From: Bugula neritina
Lineage: Eukaryota > Bryozoa > Gymnolaemata > Cheilostomatida > Bugulidae
NCBI GenBank assembly: GCA_964035545.1
Contig: OZ037765.1
Coordinates: 18,346,698-18,410,697 of the forward strand
Length of the DNA stretch: 64,000 nt
Direction: 5' to 3'
The translations under genes and the position numbers were made by a program. The stretch's first letter is position 1, and every line of letters begins with the position of its first letter. Positions 33,479-44,808 of the stretch are shown in pieces. The notes below the pieces were generated by a model. It was not told the origin of the DNA. It made no database searches and saw only the letters and a list, made by a program, of their open reading frames with translations.

Positions 33479-36400
33479 ATGTCATATTCAACTGTAGCAG
33501 CTTCTTTGGTCGCTGCTTCTGGAGGAATTTTATTTGGCTATGACATGGGTGAGACTGGCAGTGTTATATATAGTATTATATTTGTCTTGTCACCAATCAC
33601 CATGATTCTCTTTATTACTGTTTTACTATGTTCCATGCTTGTCTATTGTCTAGCTGTGTGATTGTAAAAGAAAATGTCACAATCACACATTCACACACAT
33701 TTCACAATTTTTAGGGATAATATCAGGAGCTTTACTGCAATTACGGGAAGAATTTAAGCTGTCTTACTTGATGCAAGAAGTCATTGTATCTAGTCTGTTA
33801 TTTGGAGCTATTATTTCCTCATTATTTGGAGGTAAACACTGCACCTCTTTTTTTATTTTAATGGTGAAGGTTATTGGTTCTAGAAATGTTTGAGTTGGTG
33901 AATGCTTTCACCTCCAATACATTGTCTCCCAATATTACATGGTTTAAATGCTTTATATTTTATATATGCAAAATAATATGAAACAGTCTAATCAAGTTTT
34001 CATGTGCTTTAAATGTTTGTATATGGAATAAATAATTGTTTTCTCGGCTTATAACATCCATTTGACATTACTTTTATATAATATTGATACAAAAAAACCC
34101 TAAGCTTTCAGGCTCAGAAGTTGTTTGTGTTTTGAATCTTTATAAATTATGTACTTGAAAATATTGATATTCATACAAGTATACACTTTTCAAAAAGAAC
34201 TGTCACAGTGCATTATATTAGAAACTTGAATATTAATAATCAAGAGCGAATTATCTAGAAATTATGCTTCAACAAGTAAAATATTTATCACGGTGTCTCA
34301 CTATTCTACATTGTTTTATTCACAATTTTAAATTTTGCTGCATAGCTGCTCATTTATTTGTTCAGGTTAATGAAATTATTTTTTAAAATAGAAACTGTTT
34401 ATTTTTTTATGAAAACTGTTACTTATGTATTGATATCAACAGTCTGCACATATAACATGCTTTTCATTGATTGTGCTGAATACATTTATAATGCAGGTAC
34501 CGTGATTGATGTTTTGGGTCGAAAGTTTACTATGATAGGAAATTGCTTAGTGTTTGCTACTGGCGCCCTGATTTTATCTTTCACGCCATCTGTGACAGTC
34601 TTGGTAACGATTATATGCATATCTCTGCTCATATACAATTCATATCTAGTTGTAATTATTTCTGTAAATGAGTGTAAACTGTAAAGAACTTTATTTGATT
34701 GACAAAACTAATGTACAGTTTTGATAATAAAATACTTATTTAAAACATTTAGTTGTATCAATTTCTAGCTGAAATTATTACTGATTTCTACAGGTACATG
34801 TCATTATATTTCATTGTGTTGTCAAATGTAACAACAGATCAGTACACTTTACTAATACATATTGGCAGGCTACTCAATACCTATGTGGTAATGTATAGAA
34901 TGTGTTGTGCCCTTTGGACTATGTCCTCAGCTTGCATGTGTATTGTGGCCAAATCCTGTGTTTTTGCTATTTTAAAATGTCTGCTATGCTAAGGCTTACG
35001 GCTTCCAAGTTTTGTGGCAGATTTCTGCCATGTTTCTCTTGGTTGTATGACATGGTATTTTATAGGTATTTGGAAGGGTCTTGCTGGGTTTTGCTGTTGG
35101 ACTTTCTGTGGTTGCTGAATGTGCTTACATAACTGAAATCTCAAACCCGGTATGTATGGCTATACTTGTATGGCTATGCTTGCTAGGATTTTACAACTTG
35201 TGGTACATTTTATTATGTGAGGGTAGTGTTGTAATTACCCAGTAGTCTCTGTGGTGTGATGGTTAACGAGCCTGCTAGCAAACCCGGAGGTCTCAGGTTC
35301 AAATTCCAGTGGAGGCAAAATTATTTTATAATGAGTATCTGGAATTATTTCTGTAATTTAATGTCACAGCTTTAAAGATAATAAATTGTTATTAAAACTC
35401 AGTTAAAATAATCTCATCACTATTTATTTATATTTACCTGTGTTTTCATTCTTCAAGTCCATAGTCAGTCTAGTTATTTTACTCAATATACAATCTTGTT
35501 TCAGTAACACTGCCACTGCTATTTATGAAAGTCACTCAGAATACTCAAATCATACTAATTTCTAGGAAAAGTTGCTTTTTTACTATTTTTACTGCACCAC
35601 CTGACACTTATAGAATATTGAGATCTGATGGCTTCTAATCCTAATTAATCTAAGTTCCAGGCCTAATTCAAATAGCATATCTATTGATTGAATTATCTAT
35701 ATAGCTTTGAGTCTACAATAAGTTTTGGTCATATGCATCTGATTAGAATCTTCTATGTAGATCGAGTTGCAACTAAGTCATTTCTTACCTACTTAGAAAT
35801 AACTTGATTAATTTTTAAATTAAAAGGTGCCGCATAGCAAATTGAATAAGTGATTCACATAAAGAAATTCAAGCTCTAGCAAGTATGTGTTCAGTTTGCA
35901 TACTGTGGGTATATTTCCATATTGTAGCAACACAGAGGAAAGCTGGTGTCTCTCACAGAAGTTGCCATAGCCTTAGGTTTTCTCATGGCCTACTTCATCA
36001 ACTACCTCTTCATTCTAATACCCCATGGATGGTAAAATAAGCAGTCTATTTTCTGTGTCTGTTCACAATTATTACATAATGCATGTACAGATTAATAGTA
36101 CCAGCACTATATTGTAGTGAAATCTGCTGGTGAACTGCTAATAATAATATTCTTATAATTTTATTAATATCATTGTATAAATATGTTGTGTGTTGATTTC
36201 CCAACCTAATTAATCCATGTTCTGTTACTGTATAACTAGTAAAGCATCCATATATGGCATTAGCTATTTTTTGTTTAGTCTAAGTTCATGTTTTAGGAGG
36301 TTTATGTTTGGGATCTCAGCTATATTTGCATTGGGTCAGGGTTTTGCTTTACTCTTTGTCCCTAAATCTCCGAGGTTTCTTATTATCAAGAATAAACCCA

Positions 36401-37387
36401 TAGAGGTACTAGACATTAACTCACCACTCTATTATCTGTCAATAGTATTTGCACACTGATTCACCATCAGCTTGCTTACATTAGCTTTCAATAAAGTTGT
36501 AGCAAATTTATTGCTGAATACACTGTTTTAATGTTTTGCAGTCAAACTTACATTTCTTTCAACAGTGTGCAAAGAAAAAAGAAGTAAAATAATTGATCTT
36601 TTTCGTAGGCGTTGCAGGTTCTGAGAAGGTTGAGATCTGACGAAGATTCTGCCAATCAAGAGTTATCTGCTCTAAAGCATCACCTATCTTCAGAGCAGGT
36701 TAATATTTTACTACATATCGCTTTACTAATAAAACCAGGTAACTTGTATTATTCATCTTCTACAGGTGCTAGCAGGTGCAAAACTCTTATTTTGACTGAT
36801 TTTATCAGGATTTTATTTTTACTTGGTGTGTTTATGTATTCCTAGAGTTTAGGCTGGAAGGAGTTGTGTTCCCAGAAGAATAATCTGTGTTATCGGCTGG
36901 TTATAGGGCTTGGCTTGGCGTTTCTTCAGCAGGTGAGTTGTAGTTTGTCATAATAACTAACACGTTAGAGTTATGTATTTTCTGTCTCTGTGCCTGATTG
37001 TAAGAGCTAACGTTTAGCTTGTGTCTACTTAAATATACATAACCAAATACATAAATATATATTGCCCCATAAATTCTTCAGTTATCTATCTTAAATTTTA
37101 ATAAAATATTATTTAGCAATATATTTTTAATTTTCAACATATTTAATTAAATATTATGTCTGAAAACAAGTTTATACTTTTCTCTTATCAAAGTTGTCTA
37201 AATTGCATGAACTAGTTGAGGATAACTAGCTGCTCTAGTAATGCATGCAATGTTTATATCTTATATATGTCTTTATCGTGGTGAAATTATTTGCAGTATC
37301 TAAATAAGGCATATTATCGAGTTTAATTATAGTTATTTGACTTCGTTTGCCTACTCATTTTACTAATTCTACAACACACGCACACGC

Positions 37388-37424
<37 letters not shown>

Positions 37425-40400
37425 CGCGCGCACAATGCTGTGACAACTCCTTTAAAGGTTTGATCAAGATGGATTGTTTTCTTGCAGGCATCTGGACTTC
37501 CAACCATTCTCTATTACGCTCCAGTTGTACTGAAACAAATTGGATTTTATTCTAACCAATCGGCAACCTTGGCCACCATAGGTGCTGGGGTAACTAAGGT
37601 TAATGCTTCATCTCATATTAATTTTCCTTTTGTCAGAATATACACACTAATGGCTCACTCCCATTACTTCTGCTCCTTGTGGGCTATATTATGTATCCGT
37701 GTGGTGTAGTGTGGTAGCGAATTGTACCCACATGAAAGTATCAAGTGAGGACACCAGCTCAGTCTCAAAACAGACTCACTAAGTTTCCTGCAATTTTTCT
37801 TGTTGAGTAATGCTTAAAGGGAATCAAAAGCTTAAAATGATGACGATTCAATAAAGCAGGTGAATTTCATGTGTAAGGATTTGTACATTGAAATTTGCTC
37901 TTTTCAATTCTCTACATTATCTCTATTAACAACATCCGTCCATTTATTTCGAATAAGAATTTGCTTCTTTACCTTTTTACAATTATTCAAGATACACCTT
38001 ACTTACTTACTCCATTCAGTGTCAATATTCTGAAACATGTAACTTGCTACAGCAGCAGCTCAAAGTTGTCATTCACCTTTTCAAAAATTCTTTTTCCTGC
38101 AAGCCAGGAATGGAGATTATAAATCAAAGTATAGAAATTATGTTTTCATGCAGACTTAATACAAACTCAGACTAAACAAGCTGCTACATAGCCATAGTTT
38201 TATTGTAATAATTTTTCTATTGCATGGAATTTGAATGTTTTAGATATTGTTGATATTCTTCCTATAATGTTATGTGTTCTGTTGATTGTAGGCAGGCGTT
38301 ACTCAAAACAAAATACTGGATGTAATAAAAACAATGACTGTATTGTACTAGACTTTTGTAGATGGTAGCTGTTTGCATATCACTGTGTGCTGTGGACAGG
38401 ATTGGAAGGAAAAAGCTGTTGACAATTGGTACAGTTTTGATGGCTCTTTGTCTATTCTGTGCATCTGCCCTCAACCGTCCCGCTAGTGTTCAGTGCCAAG
38501 AGTAAGAGAATCTTCTAGAGCTTTGTTTGTACAGATCATCTACTCTCAAATATTTACCTTAGTTAAATTTTAGTGAAACTAGTCAAGTGTTTGTGAAGTA
38601 AAATGGACCTGCAAGTTCCTCTATAGTCTATACTATGTATTGTGTTGTAGAGATGCGAGTTCCTCTATAGTCTATACCATGTACTGTGTTGTAGAGATGC
38701 GAGTTCCTCTATAGTCTATACCATGTACTGTGTTGTAGAGATGCCAGTTCCTATATAGTCTATACCATGTATTGTGTTGTAGAGATGCGAGTTCCTCTAC
38801 AGTCTATACCATGTACTGTGTTGTAGAGATGCCAGTTCCTATATAGTCTATACCATGTATTGTGTTGTAGAGATGCGAGTTTCTATATAGTCTATACCAT
38901 GTATTGTGTTGTAGAGATGCGAGTTCCTCTATAGTCTATACCATGTACTGTGTTGTAGAGATGCGAGTTCCTCTATAGTCTATACCATGTATTGTGTTGT
39001 AGAGACAATTGTGGTAGTAATGGGGAGAATATAAACTTTACTGACAATAAATATGTCAGTAATGCCACTACAGAGCAAGTGTCTGCAAGTCTTCCAGTCT
39101 CAACATGCCTATCCTTGGTTTGCATGCTGTGTTATATAGCTGCTTACAGCATCAGTTATGGACCAGGTCTGGCTTAACATGCATGTAAACAGTATTCAAT
39201 GGGCAGGGCATTCATACGCATTTCTCTAAAATCGTTATCTGTACACAAGGACAGTCATAGCTTGAAATTGAGGAAAGAGTCCTGCTAATTTTATTTGAAA
39301 ATTTATTTTATTTGGGCTATCGATATGTTTCATAGTACAAAAAGAGCATGTTATTTGATCTAGTCATAACAGTTATGATTATTTAAACAAATATTTTAGT
39401 TTTACAACTGGTAACTATTATATTGTGTTGCATCTTTGTGTAGACTTCTTTTGAATTCTTCAATCAGCCACGTTAATAATAACTGTATTAAAGCTGTTAT
39501 TGTACATAATATTTTGTTGAACACTATTTGACTTTCTTAGGAGCTTGAAATGTTTTTAGTTTTGTTTTGAATTGCTCACATCTTTTTATTTTGTATTCTT
39601 GAACTTTTATAAAGCAATGACTCTATTTTTCATTTTTTTACTTTGCATTTCCTGACTAATCATTGTAAAAGCTGTATACTGTTTTAGTAACGTGGCTTTT
39701 GCTGAGCGAGATATTTCCATCATCCATCAAAGGTAGATCCATAGCCTTGGTTGTTGCCGCTAATTGGACCTTTAATCTGGTTTTCTCATTCACTTTTCTT
39801 GACTATTTAGGTAAAAATTTAATATTATGTTTTACTAATACATACTGATCAGTAACAAATATTGGCTCATTTTAAGTTGTGTTGTCATCTTGGTGTATAG
39901 GTTTTTTTCCACACTTATTAAATGAAGATTAATTTTAACAACTTGTATATCTTTGAATTCGTCATGTTAAATACTTGCACATGTAATGCCTTTTGTGCAT
40001 GGATCTGTGTGGAGATTCAACTGTTTGCTCATCATAAAACTTACCAACGTAAAGTGGTTGGCAGAGATTTACTAATTCTTCACTAAGAAAGTTTTCTCTA
40101 AGGATTTTGTTAACTTTGCAATTAGCTATTTAGTATTACCTGTTCTTATTTACAACTATAGCAAATCTCTTCATATATATGATGCAATGTGAGCTGCTGG
40201 CTCATTGCTACCCCCCCCCCCCCTCCCCCAAATCAAAACAAAGATTGCAATGGAAATGAGCCTAAACTTATGTTTTGTATTGGCAGCATTGCTGATCTAA
40301 AGCTTTTTGGAAAGAATAGTGTTTGCATATTTTTCTAACACTCAGTCAGCCTCAGTTTTCTTGCTGCTAAATCACCTGTTCTGTCTTCTGGTGTTACTCT

Positions 40401-41894
40401 GAAGAGGCATCCTCAGCACCTTGTTTTGTGTGTAACTAGTTGGCTAATTGTAGAAAGGACTGGCATCATGTGGACATTCATTACATATGGCATAGCTTGC
40501 TCTATCGGACTGTTATTTGTTCTAACTGTGGTGCCTGAGACTAAAGGAAGAACCTTAGAAGAAATTGACAGCAATCTAAACAAACTGTAAGTGTCAGACT
40601 CGGGTGATACGATGTCTTAAAGTTACCAAATTTATTTTTATATCTTTAGGGGCTCAATTTATAGCATAAAATATATCATTAAAAACGACAGGTGCACCTG
40701 TAAGAAATTAAAATAAGTCACATAGCTTGTAGACACTAATAAAAAATGATGATTATAAAAATTTTTCAGTGTATGACATAATAAATTTTCTGATTTTTCG
40801 TGGTTTTTGTTAGTGTTTGCTTTTATTTCTAGATCTGTTTTTCGAGAACTCAAGTTACGATGTGCCCCCTCTGTCTGCGCTGATTCTGGTAGCCAGAGAG
40901 CTAGTTATGAGCCTTTGAGTCAGGGGCTGTTACCAGAGCCCGCACTCCCTACTTCTTCTGCAGACAGTCATACAGAGTCTGTAAGTGTTGCTCTTGTGCT
41001 TACTTCAGTTAAATTATCTGTTTGTACTCAGTTAATGCGCTTCTACTGCTGGTATAAGTGATAATCTTAATACTAGTATGAGTGAGGATCTCACCAATAG
41101 TGTGCCTTAGTCAAATGCAGACCATGGTTGCAAGGGGGTGGGACTGTAAGTTTCAGCACTGCTCAACTATAGTGCAACAGCTTCTAGTGGACAGATTCTA
41201 AACATCAAATATTCAATGGAATAAACATTCATTGAATACTGCAAATTTTCATTTATTGTTTTTAATTTTGTAAAACGTTAGAAACTTTTATTTCGTTACT
41301 TCAACAGAACATCAGAGTTTTAAAACTTTCACAGCAGTGTAAGTGTTATTCCTGATTAATTTATAATGATGTTTAATTTTGAGGTGCATCTTCATTGTTC
41401 ATTTATATTTACATTAGGATATGTATACGCATACACACTATAGTGATAATTAATAATTACAATAAGTATTACCTGTGGCTTTTTGGATAACAGATGGTAA
41501 GATCTTAGAAATGTGTGATAACTGCACATCAGCAACCGCTATTAAATTTTCTCAAATATTTGAAGAGTTAAGTCACCTTTGGTTTAGCTGTTCTCAGCTC
41601 AGATATAAACTTATGCTTGCATTTGCTTTGCGTGTTTTAGTATTTTTGTGAGTCTAATTTAGTTTTACTTGCATTAACTATTTCATTTCTCATTAATAAA
41701 TTCTTAGATTGATGTAGTGACAACTCCAGAGCTGCTAATTGTTCTGCTGCAATTAACTTTGTTATTCGTATTACGTAGCTTCTTGTTAACCAAAACATTT
41801 TAAACAATTGAATAAACATGTAAACAGAGTGCTTATGCATGGTAATTTTTCGTGGAATAATTATCTTTGTTTATATATGTTACAGGCCATTTGA
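33479..41894 (+). CDS. SLC2A10/12-like facilitative sugar transporter (class III GLUT)
   Basis: A 12-helix major facilitator sugar transporter. Exons are 33479-33548, 33715-33831, 34497-34603, 35066-35149, 35928-36031, 36297-36405, 36609-36698, 36846-36932, 37488-37598, 38362-38501, 39003-39166, 39688-39810, 40454-40586 and 40833-40980; the last exon is uncertain. Motifs in order are GGILFGYDMGIISGALL (helix 1), DVLGRK, GRVLLGFAVGLS with ECAYITEIS, PKSPRFL (183-189), QQASGLPTILYYAP (helix 7; QQxTG is usual), DRIGRKK, YGPVTWLLLSEIFPSSIKGR (helix 10) and VPETKGRTLEEID. The long loop before helix 10, with sequons at Asn351 and Asn360, resembles GLUT10 and GLUT12. The preserved Trp397 is the position linked to inhibitor binding in the family. 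I cannot decide between SLC2A10 and SLC2A12. The protein would be about 480-560 residues depending on the 3' end. Confidence 0.88.
33832..34496. other. SLC2A-like intron 2
   Basis: This is an AT-rich 665-bp intron without recognisable elements. An open frame near 34358 simply runs through the acceptor (atgcag at 34491-34496) into exon 3. Confidence 0.5.
35252..35327 (+). repeat. tRNA-like sequence (SINE head or tRNA pseudogene)
   Basis: About 73 bases resemble a tRNA: an A-box-like tggtgtgatggttaacgag, a B-box-like ggttcaaattcc, and ends (gtctctg and tggaggc) that could pair as an acceptor stem with several G-T pairs. The T-stem pairs poorly and no anticodon stem is convincing. A functional tRNA is therefore unlikely. 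It lies in intron 4 of the transporter and differs from the SINE family found elsewhere in the window. Confidence 0.45.
37376..37434. repeat. (CA)n microsatellite
   Basis: This is a dinucleotide run with early cg interruptions (cacacgcacacgca) and a cgctcgcgcgcaca end. It lies 54 bases upstream of transporter exon 9 at 37488. Confidence 0.95.
37599..38361. other. SLC2A-like intron 9
   Basis: This is a 763-bp AT-rich intron. Short open frames are present on both strands but none shows transporter similarity, and no repeat is recognisable. Confidence 0.5.
38610..39002. repeat. 44-bp minisatellite ending in the exon 11 splice acceptor
   Basis: Nine exact occurrences of tgtgttgtag start at 38641, 38685, 38729, 38773, 38817, 38861, 38905, 38949 and 38993, always 44 bases apart. 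The unit also contains gatgcgagttcctctatag and tctataccatgta, with ctcta/ctata and tac/tat variants. The last tgtgttgtag (38993-39002) is the 3' splice site of transporter exon 11, and repeat similarity continues only three bases into the exon. The intron therefore carries eight further copies of the same acceptor sequence. Confidence 0.95.
39811..40453. other. SLC2A-like intron 12
   Basis: This AT-rich intron contains a run of 13-14 C near 40211-40224. No coding exon or mobile element is recognised. The exon that follows starts after attgtag at 40453. Confidence 0.5.
40587..41894 (+). other. Unresolved 3' end of the SLC2A-like gene
   Basis: Exon 13 ends at a consensus donor (gtaagt at 40587) that overlaps an in-frame CTG TAA, so retaining the intron ends the protein at residue 480. 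Splicing to 40833-40980 adds about 50 residues rich in Ser and Pro (SVFRELKLRCAPSVC, then SYEPLSQGLLPEPALPTSS), followed by a gtaagt donor at 40981. Possible last exons in phase 0 are 41886-41894 (Ala-Ile-stop, after ttacag) or 41708-41800, hydrophobic and less likely. Reading through 40981 would stop at 41061. Confidence 0.5.
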
Positions 41895-43530
41895 TTAGAA
41901 ATCTCGTAGAGCGTTTGTTTAGTCAGCTAGTTCCATGAGAAAAGAAGTGACATGACTGTTTCTATTCATTCGTGGTAAAGCAATCAGCAATTATTTCATT
42001 CTATATTTTCTCAGATAGTGAATCTTATTTCTTTAAGTTAGATATAATTGTGCATTATATGGTGCTTTAATATTTAGGTTTTTGTCCCAAATTTCTACTT
42101 TCATTTTTCAAAGAGTTTATACTTACTTCTACATTAGCAGTTTAGTCGTTGTAGAAAACATTTTGTTTGATTTTTTAATCTCATTCATCATTTGTTTTTT
42201 TTTATTCTATTTGCTACAGACTATATATCTTCATATGCATCACAATCTAAATTATAGTTTTTATGAAGCTTTTTGCGAACTTCAATTTGTTGTATTTATT
42301 TTAGTCTCAGCTAATAAATTTCTAAATACTGTCAAATGTAACACCTGTGTTATATATTATAAATTTTGAACACCATTTTAGCTCTTCAGTTACAATTATA
42401 AACTTTAACTATGTGGCTGTAAACTATTATATACCAGACACTATGACGTGGGCTACAACACTATGAATATGCGACTAGACTAGACTGTTAACTATAACCA
42501 TATAGTAATATGATATATTAGTATCATTGCTGTCATATGCAGAACCTGTATATGTAATTAGAAAACTGAAAAATTATTGAGAAAAAAGACTTAAATTCCA
42601 TATTTATATATAAATTAAAGGAAGGCAAAGGTATAATTTTAACAAACTAATGATACCTTGTACACCCTTTTTGTAGCTCTATTTATGTTATTATTGTGTG
42701 CAGAGTACCATATTTGTTGAAATGAATAAGTCTCAAGATCTTTAATGATTCAAAAACATGTGCTAGCTGAGAGAAGACATTATTTATAATGTATGTTTCA
42801 TATAATTATTGTAACATCTATAATGTCTAATGATGCAAAAACGTGTGCTTACTGGAAGAACGCATTAGCAATTATGTATATAATCTGCAATTATTGTAAC
42901 ATTTAAGATTTTAATGATACAAAACATGTGCTAGCTGAGAGAAGACCTTGTTATTTATGTATAACATCTATAATTATTGTAGCATCAGCTCCTTGTGCAG
43001 CATATAATACTTCCATCGAGTCGATAAGCAGTTCTTAGAGGCAAGAGTTGTAATAGTTGAAGCTACATTCATTCTACCAAGTGGTAATTAAGCTTTTTTC
43101 GATTAAAGTAACAAGATGTGCAAACGTACAATATCAATTTTTGAATTAGTATACTGACATGGTTTTATCAAATTGAGTCAAGAAGTTTTTGAACTTAACG
43201 TTGCTGTTAGCTTTATGATATGATAACTGCTAACAACTTCTTCATCACAGCCATAAGCTATCTCCTTAACCAAAATATTCTATGTGTCACGCTAGTTGAT
43301 CATTTTTGGCTCATAAATATTAAAAATGGGGAGTCTTTCATTGTTAGCAAGTAATCATAGCACGTCATTATGAAACCCAATGCTTTTTTGTAACACAATA
43401 GTTGTATTGAAAGGTTAAACTTTGTAAAAAAAACAAATAAATAGGTTTTTAATTTCCAATCATGAACTAATTACAAACAATACCTTTCAAGTAGCATATA
43501 GTATTATAATAATAGAAGATATTTACACCA
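41895..43530. other. Intergenic region between the SLC2A-like and GPCR genes
   Basis: AT-rich sequence with a three-unit tandem repeat at 42735-42990. A 95-codon plus-strand frame at 42082-42369 is rich in Phe, Leu and Tyr as expected from AT-rich DNA and is not supported as a gene. The 3' untranslated regions of both neighbours probably extend into it. Confidence 0.5.
42735..42990. repeat. 85-bp tandem repeat, three copies
   Basis: The words caaaaacatgtgctagctga (42751), caaaaacgtgtgcttactgg (42836) and caaaacatgtgctagctga (42920) recur at 84-85 base spacing. Each is followed by gaagac or gaacgc, a ttatttat or ttatgtata block, and aattattgtaacat. Copies one and three are closest to each other; the middle one is more diverged. 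Confidence 0.85.
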
Positions 43531-44808
43531 TTAGGCATTTGTATACGAATTAGGTTTTACGATCATTAAACTTTTTTCCTCCTCGTCACGAGATTGGTCA
43601 TGGTGCAACACTGAGTTCGAGATGTCGGGGTTATGAGTCAGAGCACATGTTACTGCTGTAGACTGAGGTGAATGTTTGCTGAGCCCATCTGTCCTGCATT
43701 TCATATATTTGGCTTTGAACTGAAACTTCGCCGACACTTTCCTACTGAAAATCTCTATGAACAGTGATCGGTACTGCCTGCTCATAGTACTATACAACAC
43801 AATGTTTAAAGAGAACGCAGTAATAGTAGCTAAATCAATCACTTCTCCAAGACTATCGTAAATGACTGGGTTTTTGCACACAGCTACGTAGATTATAAGT
43901 ATGCCATGAGGGAATTCTATAAGCAAAAACAAAGCTACCACAGCCAGCAACATCCTAACAGTCTGGTGGTGTTCACCATTTCCAGATTGACCAGCCTTTT
44001 TTCTAGCAACATCTGTTTGTAGCCTCTTTTTTCGTTGATCTGCCTCGAATAAAACTTTGATTAAAAATGCGGTAAATATAAGTAACAATAGTGCAATGAT
44101 AAATTTACTAACTATTGCAAAAAGCCAAAAATTAAAAACACTAAAAATAGTGTTGGCCTCTATTTGAACGGAGTATAAATATTCTCCCAAAGAGCATGAA
44201 ACATTTCCTCTGTAAAGTGAACAATGAAATGGTATTATCTTATACAGAATTATGTTAGGAATGGTGAGAACAAAGCATGCTCCAATAGTGCATACACTGG
44301 CAATCACAGCTCTTCGGTATGAACACAGTTTAGCTGATCTTATAGGAAACTGGACATAGATGAACCTGAAGCAAGCTGTCACAATCAGTAGCCACGTGGC
44401 TGACATGTGCAAGAATAAGCTTGCATTAATATAGAACAACCGGAATCTCGCATGATGTATATTTGAAGTATGAAACCTGGGGATTCCGTCTATTATATTG
44501 AGATTGAATATGGATATGTAAGGTATATGAAGTATTAATAGCAGCAGCTCGAATATAGCCATCATGGACAGCAAAAAGTTCACCGAGCTTCTCATTTTCG
44601 GATGGCAGAGCACAATAATGTTCATTACGTTGAAGATTATTCCACTGACAGCGACTACGATGGATACAACTGTTGAAGGCTTGAGAAAACCGGCAGCAAA
44701 TATTTCAAGAGGAGTCATCATCGGTGGTGTTGAAGCCACGGTGGAGTTGTCCGTTGTTGTGTACAATGGATTACTGGTGATCCAACTGGTAATGCTATCA
44801 TTAGACAT
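43531..44808 (-). CDS. Rhodopsin-class peptide GPCR, DMSR/SRW (myosuppressin/FMRFamide receptor-like)
   Basis: A seven-helix receptor of 425 residues from the ATG at 44808. The N-terminus has sequons at Asn3 and about Asn21. Helix 1 is near VVSIVVAVSGIIFNVMNIIV, helix 2 near FLLSMMAIFELLLLILHI, and helix 3 ends in ACFRFIYVQFP, with FRF in place of DRY. Helix 5 is near KFIIALLLLIFTAFLIKVL, helix 6 is LLAVVALFLLIEFPHGILII, and helix 7 has ATITAFSLNIVLYSTMSRQY, where NxxLY replaces NPxxY. The EFPxGI block in helix 6 and the GEVIDL and LYSTMSRQYR words around helix 7 are typical of the SRW/DMSR/sex-peptide-receptor group, so the ligand is probably an RFamide-type or related peptide; that is inference. 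The frame stays open upstream only to a GTG at 44868. An acceptor-like ctgcag at 44881 suggests an upstream exon that could supply an earlier start. Confidence 0.85.
   Translation of the reverse strand: MSNDSITSWITSNPLYTTTDNSTVASTPPMMTPLEIFAAGFLKPSTVVSIVVAVSGIIFNVMNIIVLCHPKMRSSVNFLLSMMAIFELLLLILHIPYISIFNLNIIDGIPRFHTSNIHHARFRLFYINASLFLHMSATWLLIVTACFRFIYVQFPIRSAKLCSYRRAVIASVCTIGACFVLTIPNIILYKIIPFHCSLYRGNVSCSLGEYLYSVQIEANTIFSVFNFWLFAIVSKFIIALLLLIFTAFLIKVLFEADQRKKRLQTDVARKKAGQSGNGEHHQTVRMLLAVVALFLLIEFPHGILIIYVAVCKNPVIYDSLGEVIDLATITAFSLNIVLYSTMSRQYRSLFIEIFSRKVSAKFQFKAKYMKCRTDGLSKHSPQSTAVTCALTHNPDISNSVLHHDQSRDEEEKSLMIVKPNSYTNA

Noticed and set aside
35252-35327. Functional tRNA gene
   Set aside because: Only the acceptor stem and box-like motifs are plausible. 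The T-stem and anticodon stem do not pair well, so it was listed as tRNA-like.
38610-39002. CRISPR-like array of regularly spaced repeats
   Set aside because: The 44-bp units are contiguous tandem copies with no unique spacers, in an intron of an animal gene.
41708-41800. Hydrophobic last exon of the sugar transporter
   Set aside because: It is phase compatible but would add a thirteenth hydrophobic segment after a soluble tail. The Ala-Ile-stop exon at 41886 is at least as likely, so neither was asserted.
42082-42369. 95-codon plus-strand ORF rich in Phe, Tyr and Leu
   Set aside because: Composition is that of AT-rich non-coding DNA. No splice context or family similarity was seen.
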